From Cladopsammia gracilis (Eukaryota > Cnidaria > Anthozoa > Scleractinia > Dendrophylliidae): a stretch of DNA of 64,000 bases. Both the position numbers and the translations under genes were made by a program. The stretch covers positions 978,001 to 1,042,000 of the forward strand of contig JAJGOT010000290.1 in assembly GCA_022457155.1 (NCBI GenBank), in the 5' to 3' direction. The notes under the pieces are model-generated. The model had not been told where the DNA came from. It saw only the letters and a list, made by a program, of their open reading frames with translations, and did not search any database. Below are positions 53,902-64,000 of the stretch, piece after piece. Every line of letters begins with the position of its first letter. The first letter of the stretch is position 1.

Positions 53902-54303
53902 ACAAGGTGCGTAAATATTTAATTTAAGTAATTGCCTCTAGCATGCGCTAATCTGGCAATGGGGGGTCAGCTGACAAAGTTTGTGGAGATCATACAATTT
54001 GATATGAAGCAATAATTTGATAAAAAATAAATACAAATTAATAACAAGCAATCATAGGCAGGAGTTAGCTCTGTAAGGTTGTGATGTGGAAAACTGGATG
54101 TCTTAGCTGAAGAAAAACAGTCACAACTATTTTACTTGTAAAGTACCCACTGTACCACAAAAATGGCGGTCTCTTGCAAAAACGTTTTACTACACAAATT
54201 TGAATTCTTATTTTATTACTCTTATAAAATTACAACACGGCTAAGTCACTTGCTGCTAAAAGTCCATATTTTCTGTTTTATTTACTTTATTTATACATCA
54301 ATG
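53902..54303. other. No gene recognised
   Basis: AT-rich, with nothing assignable. Confidence 0.5.
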
Positions 54304-54310
54304 GTCGATA

Positions 54311-55126
54311 CACAGGGAGCCCAAACGCTTTATCGGCTGTAATATAATCATTTAATAAAATATTGTTATTTACCTGTTTCCCTGTGTCTTTTTGAGTCGT
54401 TTTGGAAAGGATTTGAGTCAGAGCGAAGACGGTTGACCTTGCACGTTTCAAATATTATCTTGTCTGGCGCTTCGTTAATACGACGCGCCTATTACGTCTC
54501 AAGTTTCCATTATTATTAACTCAAGTTCCCATTATTATTAACTATTAACTCTCCAGAAAGAGAGAAAGAATATGTTCTGGTTGTCCACATGAATTTGTGT
54601 TCTTAACTGGCAAAGAACCGAGCAAAACAAAATGGAAATAATATTTGACTCACCAGTAAACAACATTAAATTGCCCGGCACTGGAACCTTGATTTGAGCG
54701 GAAATCGCTTGTCCTAAAAATTGTAGTCAAAGGCTGCCGGCCGTTGGCTTGTGTTTCCTCGCGAATATCCACGCGCGAGACTGGTCACCTCAACTGTAGT
54801 CACAGATTGTACGAACGCTCTCAGTGAGTTTCACCCCTTGTTCTCTTCTCTCTTCTCGCGGCCGTTAAATTGAAACCTGAGATTCTCCCCCGAGGAGAGT
54901 TAATAGTTAATAATAATGGGAGCTCGAGTTAATAATAATGGAAACTTGAGACTTGATAGGCGCGTCGTCGGCAGACAAGATAATATTTGAAACGTGCAAG
55001 GCAACCGTCTTCGCTCTGATTCAAATCCTTTCCAAAACGACTCAAAAAGACACAGGAAAACAGGTAAATAACAATATTTTATTAAATGATTATGTTACAG
55101 CCGATAAAGCGTTTGGGCTCCCTGTG
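54311..55126. mobile_element. Foldback element with about 245-bp TIRs and 7-bp duplication
   Basis: CACAGGGAGCCCAAACGC and its inverse bound the element. The arms pair inward to about 54555 and 54890 (CGAAGACGGTTG, AACGTGCAAGG). GTCGATA flanks both ends (54304-54310, 55127-55133). Long TIRs with a 7-bp duplication recall the Galileo branch of the P superfamily, but no transposase is present to confirm this. Confidence 0.75.
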
Positions 55127-55340
55127 GTCGATATACAGGACACATGCACTCTGGGTCCCCGAAGGTGGCTGCAAAAGGTCTCGCTATGGCATAATGGGAA
55201 GTCTATGTCGTCAGGCTCTTTGCATATGTACCACCCTTTTTTTAGCTCTATTTTAAGAATCTTTGCTTTCTGACAAATAAAGCTCGTTGAAAACTTTGGC
55301 CAAAGAAGAGATGCTACTATGACTAAATTCTCAATGTCTG

Positions 55341-58300
55341 TCAACTTGAATGCACAATTTCTTCATTTGGCTCAATACCAAACTTAAGAACACCTTCTGT
55401 GATAGTTGCCCATGCCATTCGCTTAGTATTAAAACCCTTCCCAACCTGTCCATGGTTACTGATTGAAATAACTCCCCCCTGACCACCTACTCTCTCAAAC
55501 ATGCTCTGTAATGCTCTGTCACAAGCAGTGTCAGGGGGGTGACCTCCTTCAATGTTGTAGACCACTTCTCTGGCCAGCATCACTTTCATGATTGATTCAC
55601 CATGTCCTGTTGACGATACTGCACCTTCCTTGTTTGCATAACCTCCGCAGCCAATCAGGGGGCTGTCACCAACACGTCCAGGCATCTTCATTGTAATCCC
55701 ACCTGCCAAAATTGATTATGATTAATTTTTGAGAAAAAGATATCAAACATCAACAAAAATCCATAAAAATTCACGAAACCCTGGTTATCTACCGAGTCTT
55801 TCAACAAAACAATAGACAACACATTTCTATGATTTATTGGCTAAATAAAACCTTCAGGATATTGGAAAGAATATGAGAAAACATTGTAAGTCAGGAGCCG
55901 AAGACAAGCGATTTCCAAACTTTTCGAAGGACCATGTCAGTTTTTCGAGACCCCCTGTCATGATTCTAAAATAGTATTAAATAAAAATCAGACGCACTGG
56001 CCAATTAGCAGGTTTTTAACACCAGATGTTTCTCCTCCAGAATCCTTGCAGTATGCGCAAGAGCTTCCGAGGTTATATACATAACCAGGGTTGTCATAAA
56101 CTTTCAAAGTAGCCGACTGTATTGTTGGATTAGGTGGCCGAGGTTGGGGAGAAGACCATCTCTTTTAAAGAACAGCCCAGCTGAGTAGCTGGCCAAGATA
56201 ACAAAGAAGGTGGTGATTTTCGCCGGCAGCCGGCTACTTTTGACAACCCTGATAACATACAACATGTCAAACAAATCATTACGTCATGTTGTGTTTCAGG
56301 TTATTTTCACACTATTTGTGGGATGGCAAACATTAGAAAAAGAAAAGTATTGTGATCCATGCTATGTAACTTTGTTTCAACTCTCTCAAAGACTTCAAGG
56401 AGTTATGGAATAATTCAAGGACTTTTCAAGGAAAAATGGAGTTGAAGGACCTTCTATGAACTCCTTTTAAAATTCAAGTAATTTTCAAGACCGTGCAAAT
56501 CTTGTCAGATAGTCAGAGAACAAGTTAAAAAAGAGAAACAAGTAATTCAAGTAATTTTCAAGACCGTGCAAACCTTGTCAGATAGTCAGAGAACAAGTTA
56601 CCGGTAAAAAAGAGAAACAAACACAAAAAAAGTGGAAAAAAGTCTCTGTACCAAGTGAATTATATTCACTCATTCTTACTATCAGAGAGTTTGGAACATT
56701 AATCAGCATATGGATCTTTAAAAGTCCCACATGCTTGAAAGTTCACTTTCAGGCTTATCTGTTCTTGTATAATTCTTTTTAAAAGAAGCTAGCTAACCTG
56801 TAGATGTTGCACAAGCCAATCTCCCGAAAGAGTCCATAGCTACAGCACCAACAGTGTCATGCCCGGCAGTTGTAACATGTCGCCCTTCTGTGTTGTAAGA
56901 ACTCAGAACAGCATCATTAAAATTCTTGTTACCTTCAAGCTGTAGACGTGATTCCTCACTGATAAGCTCAAGAGGATCAGTTAAAACTGGGAATCCTATT
57001 TTCCTGGCATATTTGACAGCACCATTTCCAACAAGTAGAGAATGGGGAGTGTCTTGCATTACATGACGTGCTAAAGATACTGGATTAGCTACACCTGTTA
57101 CCGATGCTACTGCGCCTAAAAAGAGAAAATTATATATAACACTGATAAAATGACATTCTGCCAAATATGAATTTATCACCTTACATATGGGCCTTTTTAT
57201 AGACAACACCACTAAACGTTAACCAATCAGTTAGCTAGTCAGTCAATTGGTTGGTTAGTCAGCAGTAATTTAATCCATCAATCATCAATCCATTATTCTA
57301 TCATTCAGTCAATAATCATTATCATCATCATTATCATAAACATCATCATCATCATCAAATAATCAATGTGCTGTTCAAGAAATATCCATACCTCTCTCAG
57401 GCAAGGGCTTTTGGTATAACACACAACACCACACATGACAACCCTTCTGGAAATTCCAAATTAGCTACATATGTTTCTTAAAATGTTTGGTTTTTGAAAC
57501 CGTCCTGGTAGTGCTACAATGCCATTTCATAACAGACAAACCTTGAGGCCCTACTGCCCAGGCGGAAGGGGGGGGGGGGGGGGGGTGGGGTCCTCATGTC
57601 ACTTTTCTCCATTTCAAAATATCTTGTTTTGCTGTTTCAAACATTACCCATGATACACTTATGTTCAGAAATGCAGGCAAGTACTGTTTAACAAGTACTT
57701 CATATTTGACAGAGTTGTTTGTTGCTTTCATATTACTTCATATGTGACAGAATTTTGTGTGTTTTGGTGAACTTTTATAGGTGAGGACACTTTGTTATGC
57801 CAATCATGGAGTAGTGTGGCCCCCCTCTGACTGCATTTCTGGACATACAGTGTATCTCCCATGGTATATAATTATAGGTCTAATTGGGTCTCAGTTATCG
57901 CTGTCAGTATTTCTTGATAAAGAACTCTTCTTGGAAATTTTATTTTAAATGCTGTCACTGTTTTTTCCCATGTTGCTTGTAGGAACTTACTCTGAGGGCC
58001 TCAACCTTCTTTGAATGAGTTCAATTGATCTCACAGCCTTAAAACTACAGAGTCCAAAAGGAGTGCTACTTGTACCTGATTCTAAAGTGTACCCATCCAT
58101 GATCATTGCATCAACTTCAACTGTCAACTCCTCTGTAAGAACTGAGCCATGACCTGCATCAAAAGTTGGGTCATCTTCTAGAACACGGACAGCTGCTTCA
58201 ACTGCATCAACTGCAGTCCCACCCTAAATTAAAGTAAAGGGTAGTCCATTTAGGTAGTCAATTTGGGGTAGTCCATTGACTAGGGCTCAGTATTTTGTCC

Positions 58301-58617
58301 ACATCCCGCAAAATTACCTTTATAAATTTAAATAGTGGCCAAAATTAAACAGCAGAAAATAAAAAAGCCGCAAGTCGACAAACCTTTATACTATGCATAA
58401 TAGTAAACCAATGATGCTATGCATAACCCCAAAGTTTCCCTCGTTGATAAAATTTAATATACACGTTAATCTTCACCTCTTTTAAGCAATCGTAGCCCTT
58501 CTTGGCAGCTTTCTTGACTCCATTCACTGATGCTTCTTTTAGAATGTCTGGTATGGCCCAGGCGCCTCCATGAACAATGATACATGGTTGTATATTTAAA
58601 TTTGTTTGAGTTTCCAT
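55341..58617 (-). CDS. ASRGL1: Isoaspartyl peptidase/L-asparaginase, complete four-exon gene
   Basis: Four exons join in phase: 58617-58477, 58223-58076, 57115-56798 and 55702-55341, giving 322 residues (human ASRGL1 has 308). All introns are GT-AG. It is an Ntn-hydrolase that self-cleaves before a catalytic Thr, and then hydrolyses L-asparagine and isoaspartyl dipeptides in the cytosol. Visible motifs are IIVHGGAW at residues 13-20, AGHGSVLT, the nucleophile in HDTVGAVA (about Thr184), GRVGDSPLIGCGGYA and SSTGHGES. The start is the first ATG before the HGG motif, and no signal peptide precedes it. A paralogue lies 3 kb upstream in the same orientation. Confidence 0.93.
55703..56797 (-). other. 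Intron 3 of the first asparaginase gene
   Basis: GT-AG, phase 1. It contains a duplicated AAGTAATTTTCAAGACCGTGCAAA block (about 56473 and 56546). Confidence 0.7.
57116..58075 (-). other. Intron 2 of the first asparaginase gene
   Basis: GT-AG, phase 1. It holds a TCA/ATC microsatellite (57310-57360) and an 18-G run near 57570. No coding sequence. Confidence 0.75.
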
Positions 58618-58909
58618 GATGAAAGATCATCAGATCAAGGAGTAGAGAACTCTTGCTTGATCTAAACGACTTGGCCCTCTTATTTACCTTGCAGGCGCTC
58701 AGTAACCCAGGTACACGGTCCTTAAAATCTGAAAAAGAGAAGGACCCTGTTTTTAAGAGGATTGTTAGCGCGAAATATCTTATCGGCGAAATTACTCATC
58801 GAGAAGGCATCATGATAAATAAGAAATCACCCAGGCGTTACTTGCATATTTCCGTCCCAGGCTTTCTGCACATTTGCGCGCGAACAGGGCGATCGGGCGA
58901 ACTAGTTTT

Positions 58910-59340
58910 CAAGGAGTTCGAAAAATCGAAGGCACCTACTGAAATCAAATCCAAGGGAAACGAGTTTCGAAAAATCGAGTATTCGAAAAATCGTGATTCC
59001 ACTGTAGGTCTGAAACGGAAAGCCGAGGAGGGGCACTATCCCATTTCCGACTTTACCCTTTTTTCTCCGATTTCCGACTTCACTTTACAACTCCAAATGT
59101 GAAACAGTGCGCGCGAACAGTGCAATCCCGAGTTTTCAAGGAGTTCGAAAAATCGAAGGCACCTGGTATTGACTGAAATCAAATCCAAGGGAAACGAGTT
59201 TTGGTTCGAATAATTGGGAGTTTTGAAAAATCGGGATTCCACTGTAGATCTGAAACGGAAAGCCGAGGAGGGACACTATCGCATTTCCGACTTTACTTTT
59301 TTTTTTTACGATTTTCGACTTCACTTTATAACTCCAAATG
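58910..59340. repeat. Direct duplication of about 220 bp
   Basis: GGAGTTCGAAAAATCGAAGG..CTGAAACGGAAAGCCGAGGAGG..TTTCCGACTT occurs at 58913-59100 and again at 59132-59340 with about 85% identity. The open frame across it has no recognised domain. Confidence 0.75.
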
Positions 59341-59569
59341 CGAGACATCTTTACGCTTATTGTTGTTTATATTCACTTTATACTAAACCTTTGTAGTACA
59401 AATCACGTTCCTATCGGGGTGTGAGCAACAAAAACACCCACAACTGAGAAATACGCGCTGAAACCATGAGCCCCATAAACATTGCACATTTTCTAGCACA
59501 GAGTTTTAGTCATTTCCTGTGCGTATTTCTTGTGGATGTTTTTGTGGGTGTTAAGTTCCATCTATGTAT

Positions 59570-59630
59570 CTTGTAGTTTAATCCTGATGAAGTCTCACTA
59601 GCAGACGAAACCGGTCGATCAATAAACCCA
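59570..59630 (+). ncRNA. Hammerhead ribozyme (type I), best-formed copy
   Basis: CTGATGA (59584-59590) is followed by stem II GTCT-loop-AGAC, GAAA (59607-59610), a palindromic stem III ACCGGT (59610-59615) and C17 (59616). Stem I pairs GAT (59617-59619) with ATC (59581-59583) and, across an internal loop, AAAC (59624-59627) with GTTT (59576-59579). All invariant residues are present. Predicted cut between 59616 and 59617. The surrounding sequence is probably a PLE or retrozyme remnant, although no protein remains. Confidence 0.8.
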
Positions 59631-59689
59631 GTTATACAGGACAAGTTTCTGCGTGATCCAAATAGACGTTTGAATTTAAGGTTGAAGTC

Positions 59690-59825
59690 GGAAATCGGAA
59701 AAAAAATGTGAAGTCGGAAATCGGAAAAAAGTGAAGTCGGAAATCGGAAAAAAAATGTGAAGTCGGAATCGGAAAAAAAAGTGAAGTCGGAAAGCGGAAA
59801 GAAAAGTGAAGTCGGAAATAGGATA
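59690..59825. repeat. 22-mer tandem repeat GTGAAGTCGGAAATCGGAAAAA
   Basis: About six imperfect copies differ mainly in the length of the A-run. They are related to the TTTCCGACTT motifs of the duplication at 58910-59340, in reverse orientation. Confidence 0.8.
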
Positions 59826-59918
59826 GTGTCCCTCCTCGGCTTTCGTAGAAACGCGAACATGTGCGTTTTTAACACAGTTTCACATTTCACATGAGTGTCA
59901 TAAAACCAAAACCAAAGT

Positions 59919-60150
59919 AATTACTCTGACCAATCGCAGAACTCAGACAATCCAATGAACCAATCAGAACTCGAAGCAAATACATGCAGCCGGCACCAGG
60001 CGCGGGAAAACGCGCGCGAGCAAATCACGTGGGTTAGGTTTTACTTCTGATTGGTTGAGAAAATGGCGCGAGATTTTTTAGCCAATCAGAACGCGTAGCA
60101 ATACAAAACCAAAGCAATTACGAAATTACTTTCGATACTCAATCGAAAAC
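59919..60150. repeat. CCAAT-rich dispersed repeat, copy 2
   Basis: Similar over its whole length to 3085-3302 and more complete at its right end (TTAGCCAATCAGAACGCGTAGC). There is no retrotransposon beside it, so the repeat is independent of the non-LTR element next to copy 1. Confidence 0.75.
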
Positions 60151-61638
60151 TGATCTATTTGGCGATTATACGAAGATTAATCGACCCATATACGTTACAC
60201 CTTTTTTGCTACCTAAAAGTAGCGACCTCTTGAAAGTAGTCACACCCTCACAGTAGCGATAGTAAATGGCTGTTAAATCCGAAAGTAACGAGAACTTTAT
60301 GGTATTGCTGCCCATACAAATGCCTAATATAAGTTTTACTTTTTAACTCGTGGTGTACTTTACCACTGTGTTACAGCCTCCCCTACACTGTCATTCTTAC
60401 TGCCTCACCAGAAGCTTTTCAGAAATAGCCACTACCCATACCACGTTTGACCGCTTTTAAACCATACTGTACAATCGCTTGACTGAAAGGATTAATAAAT
60501 ATATGTACCCAGTATGTATGTGAGGAACATTTGGTGAAAACAGGTAAGGGTTTTCCATCAATTTGCATGCTTTCATTAAACTTTATTACAAAAAAATCTG
60601 TATATGCATTACTGTAGAAAAAAAGATAAAATCGATCAAACAACATTTAGATTTTATTAGATCTTTATCGCTTTCTCTTTTACATAAAAACTATTTATAA
60701 TACAATAATTAGCTCAAAATGTTTTGTATAATAGAAAAACGAAAATAAATATGAAATACTCAATCTGCATTTAAAATGCCATTTCTATTAAATTTTTGTA
60801 ATCAAATTAATCTGCCGTTTTCTTATACTTCTAAAGCCAGCTATTGTGCGCAAATACAGAAACAATTTCCCCAAGCCTGCAATGCACAGGAATTGAACAA
60901 GCAGATGAACTCATCTGCAATGTAAGCTAAATTTCCCTACAGCTAATAATTATTGTAATAAGAAAACCCTGGTTGCAACTTTTTATGAACACTTTGTCTC
61001 TCAAGAATGCCAAAAATCAAACTCAAGAAAAATTCCAAATTGTTAAATAATGCAAAACAAATAGTACCTTGCAAAAGTACTGTCGAAGAGGTTTTATTTG
61101 AATAGTCTGAATAGTCACATCAAAGGGTTTCACTGGCAGTCTCAAAAGTTAGAACTACAGTACATTACATGTATCTGTTGTACTGTAGTTCAATTTTATC
61201 CATGGTTCAATTTTTATTTTCCTTTGTTTTACATTCATTCATTATCATATATTAGCATAGTAACGAACAATGAAAAATAGAATTGAACCAAGGATAAAAA
61301 TGAACTACAACATATCCATAATTGACTCTGGGAGTGAAAGATTTAATGACAATGATATTTTAGCATAAAATAATAGTTAATGTAAGAAAGCAACATCAAA
61401 TCTGAGCCCACAATCACCTCTGTGGCCTCATCTCACATGTTGCTCCTTATTTGGCACTTGTCTTCCTTATTTGGCTCAAGTCAATCCAACAGGTTAAATT
61501 ATGTTACCTTTGTCAATCACCCTCATCTCGGAACGCTGCAAGTTTCCCCGCAGCAAAATTGATATAGAAGTTACAGGCTTAAGTAACTAAGCCCTCCGTC
61601 TAGTGCTGGCTAAACATTAATTTGAATTAATTAACAAA
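60151..61638. other. Between the two asparaginase genes; no gene recognised
   Basis: AT-rich. GTTCAATTTTTATTTTCC.. at 61206 is partly mirrored by AATTGAACCAAGGATAAAAATGAACTAC at 61281, a small inverted repeat. Nothing else assignable. Confidence 0.5.
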
Positions 61639-63877
61639 CTAAAGAGAAACCTCCTGTTCCTCACCTCGTTCTAAACCAAATTTAATGACTTGACCACTAA
61701 TAGACGCCCAAGGCATGTGCTTAGAGGAGAAAGCTTTTCCAAACTCCCCATTGTGGTTAAGAGCTATTACACCCCCAACCCCTGCAATAGAGGAGACCAT
61801 TTTATTGACAGACTTTGAACAAGCCTGCATGGGGTTCATGCCATCCTCTACATTTCTAACTACGTCCCAAGCCAGCACCATTTTCATGATTGATTCTCCA
61901 TGACCAGTGGTTGATGTGGCAGCTACAGTGTTGGCATACCCTCCACAGCCAACCAAAGGAGAATCACCAACTCTACCAAGCATCTTCTTGTCCAGTCCAC
62001 CTGAAAAAAATTCAAATACTGTACATTCACTACTTAGTGTAATTTAAAGATTATTAACTTGACATTTAACATGGATGCAGCGTCATTTCTGGAACAAAAC
62101 AAGTTGAGGAAAGGGGAGGGATAAGATTTATTGAAATGTTACAGCCTGCAATTTCAATGCAGTGTGCACAGCCAGGTTTTTCAAACTTGATTCACTGCCT
62201 ATGATTTGCTACTCATGATTTGCCCGAGATAAGCCAATAGTGAGGAATTCGCTCATAAAGTGAGCTCAAAGGGTAAATACTTACTTCCTGTTCAAAATAG
62301 GAGCATCCAAAATAAACCAGATCTGTGAATTGCCTCCGTCATTTTCTGACAATGGACAACTCACAACTGGTGAATTATGACATTTGAATTATGGCAGGCA
62401 AATCATAACTGCAGGTGAATCATGTTTGACAAAAACAGTTCTGCATACTGCAGAAGGCATGGTGATCTAGACTAGTGATTAGTAGAGTAGATTTTTCTCT
62501 GAAGGTTGGTGATCAAGTAGAACCCCAAGAAAGAGGAGTACCATCATCATAATTTAAGTCTTTCATGTTAATCATGGGTACAAAGTCCTACAGGCTGGCA
62601 TGTTACTTAGTTTTTAGGATTGTTGTGTACCTGTAGATGTAGCACTTGCAAGTCTTCCATTTGAATCCAAAGCGACAGCTCCCACAGTGTCAAATCCCTG
62701 TCCAGTCACAGCTTCCTTCTTTTCTACAGCAGCAGCATCCACATACTTTTCAGCGATCCCTAGCCAGTTTGGTTCTCTAAAGCGTTCAATTGATTCCTCG
62801 GTAGCAAGTTCCAGTGGGTTATCAAGAACAGGAAATCCAATCTTCTTAGCAAACTTCAGGGCACCTTCATCAGCTAAAAGACAGTGAGGAGTGTCTTCCA
62901 TGACTCTTCGTGCCAGAGACACTGGATTGGCGACGGCTTTTACACAAGCAACTGCACCTGAACGTTAATCATGAAGTTTAGGAAAAGACAACAAAAGGCA
63001 GCGGAAGTGCAGCAGTCTGGGAATTAGGCAAATGGTCAAAACTATTGTACTCGGACAGGACCCACTATTTTACAAAAAGACTGGTGGTCTCTTTATGTAC
63101 CCCCTCTCCCCTGCCTAAAAAGATGGCATCTTGTTGGTATAGCCCCCATTCTATCAGGAGTAGAAACTGAGAGAAAGATAAAAACCTTCCTGTGCCCTTT
63201 TACTAGCAATGCAAGCTTCATGCACACAGAATATTAAACTCTCATCTCTAATTTTTAGGCCAAAACATTGTGTCCATTACACTCATCAGATAGGTGGTAT
63301 CTTGTGTAGCCCCCCTACCCCTACACAGGGTGGGTCCTCGTCGAGTATTGTTATGACCACTTCCCGTAGTTAGCCTGATTCTCAGACAATCCAAGGTCGC
63401 TTGCACTGACGGTTGAATATTTCCACCAATCAGAGTGGTTGTTAGTTAATTTTTCATCATCAGAAATTTCAAGAATGGGACTGAACGTACTCTGATCAGT
63501 GCAAATATAATTAACGGTGAGATGACGTCAAGAACAAAGGACATCAGACAGCGAGAGGAGGGAGTGAGTGCAAGTGACCTTCTACCATCTGAGCGTCAGA
63601 CAAGGGGTAAGATCACTGCACTTTGAATCTGAATGTCGGACGTTTGATAGCCTGCTATCTGCCATATTGTGTTGAATGAGAAAATGCCAAAAACGAAAAA
63701 GGAAAAAAGAAATATTTGGGTTTTCTAACCAGTAGCTAAGTTGTGTCCATCCATAATGAAAGCATCAAGCTCAGCAGTGTTTTCCTCCGTAAGAGCACTT
63801 CCATGTCCAGCATTAAAAATTGGGTTGTCCTCCATGTACCTCACAGCCACCTCAACTGCATCAACTGCACTGCCATG
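61639..63877 (-). CDS. ASRGL1: Isoaspartyl peptidase/L-asparaginase paralogue, 5'-partial
   Basis: Three exons are visible: 63877-63730, 62957-62631 and 62000-61639. They correspond to exons 2-4 of the neighbouring gene with the same phases and exactly the same lengths for two of them (148 and 362 nt); the middle exon is 9 nt longer. Exon 1 with the HGG motif must lie beyond 64000. Motifs: AGHGSALT, nucleophile in FDTVGAVA, GRVGDSPLVGCGGYA and STTGHGES, all intact, so the enzyme is probably active. It arose by tandem duplication with the gene at 55341-58617. Confidence 0.9.
62958..63729 (-). other. Intron of the second asparaginase gene
   Basis: GT-AG, phase 1. No recognised element or exon inside. 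Confidence 0.6.
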
Positions 63878-64000
63878 CTGCAACGGAATATTTCAAAACT
63901 GTCAGATTGAAGAATTGGACTAAATACTCAGACTCCAAGAAATTCCCAATGAGAGGACGGTATTAAAAATTCCCTCTGAACCAAATCATATAATTTATTT

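Noticed and set aside
58653..59102. A 149-codon open frame divergent from the asparaginase start
   Set aside because: It lies largely in a duplicated non-coding repeat and has no recognised domain or second exon.

Overview
The window is animal nuclear DNA, most likely from an anthozoan cnidarian and probably a stony coral. Genes are sparse and carry spliceosomal introns. One gene encodes a secreted di-cysteine repeat protein of the galaxin type, a family first described from coral skeleton. About half of the window is nested transposable elements. The species cannot be named from the sequence alone.

Layout. 1-7.3 kb: foldback elements, a Harbinger-like MITE and a decayed non-LTR retrotransposon (3.3-6.97 kb). 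7.4-12.4 kb: a Penelope-like element (PLE) tail, two tRNA-derived SINEs and a long-TIR element carrying a RecQ-like helicase fragment. 12.6-21.2 kb: a PLE split by a 7.5-kb foldback element whose arms are inverted 10-bp minisatellites. That element is itself interrupted by a 3.5-kb CAGG...CCTG element carrying virus-like genes: two small zinc-binding proteins and a broken YqaJ-type exonuclease, each preceded by the same sequence motif. 21.2-24.6 kb: small DNA transposons. 24.7-31.8 kb: two tandem paralogous C2H2 zinc-finger genes (+ strand). 31.9-37.2 kb: foldback elements and non-LTR fragments. 38.4-45.9 kb: a two-exon gene on the minus strand for a secreted protein of about 2,211 residues with about 48 copies of a 44-residue Cys/Tyr/Arg-rich repeat. 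48.8-55.1 kb: several non-autonomous DNA transposons with clear target-site duplications (TSDs). 55.3-63.9 kb: two tandem isoaspartyl peptidase/L-asparaginase genes on the minus strand, the first complete (four exons), the second lacking its first exon, which lies beyond the right edge.

The most interesting features are the giant homogenised galaxin-like gene, the virus-like cassette in the nested 12.6-21.2 kb stack, and three sites with the full core of a type I hammerhead self-cleaving ribozyme (21.09 kb +, 36.88 kb -, 59.58 kb +), plus a fourth with a mutated core at 8.24 kb. The host genes show no sign of working as an operon or pathway. The zinc-finger pair and the asparaginase pair are each local tandem duplications. 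All family assignments come from reading motifs, without database searches.
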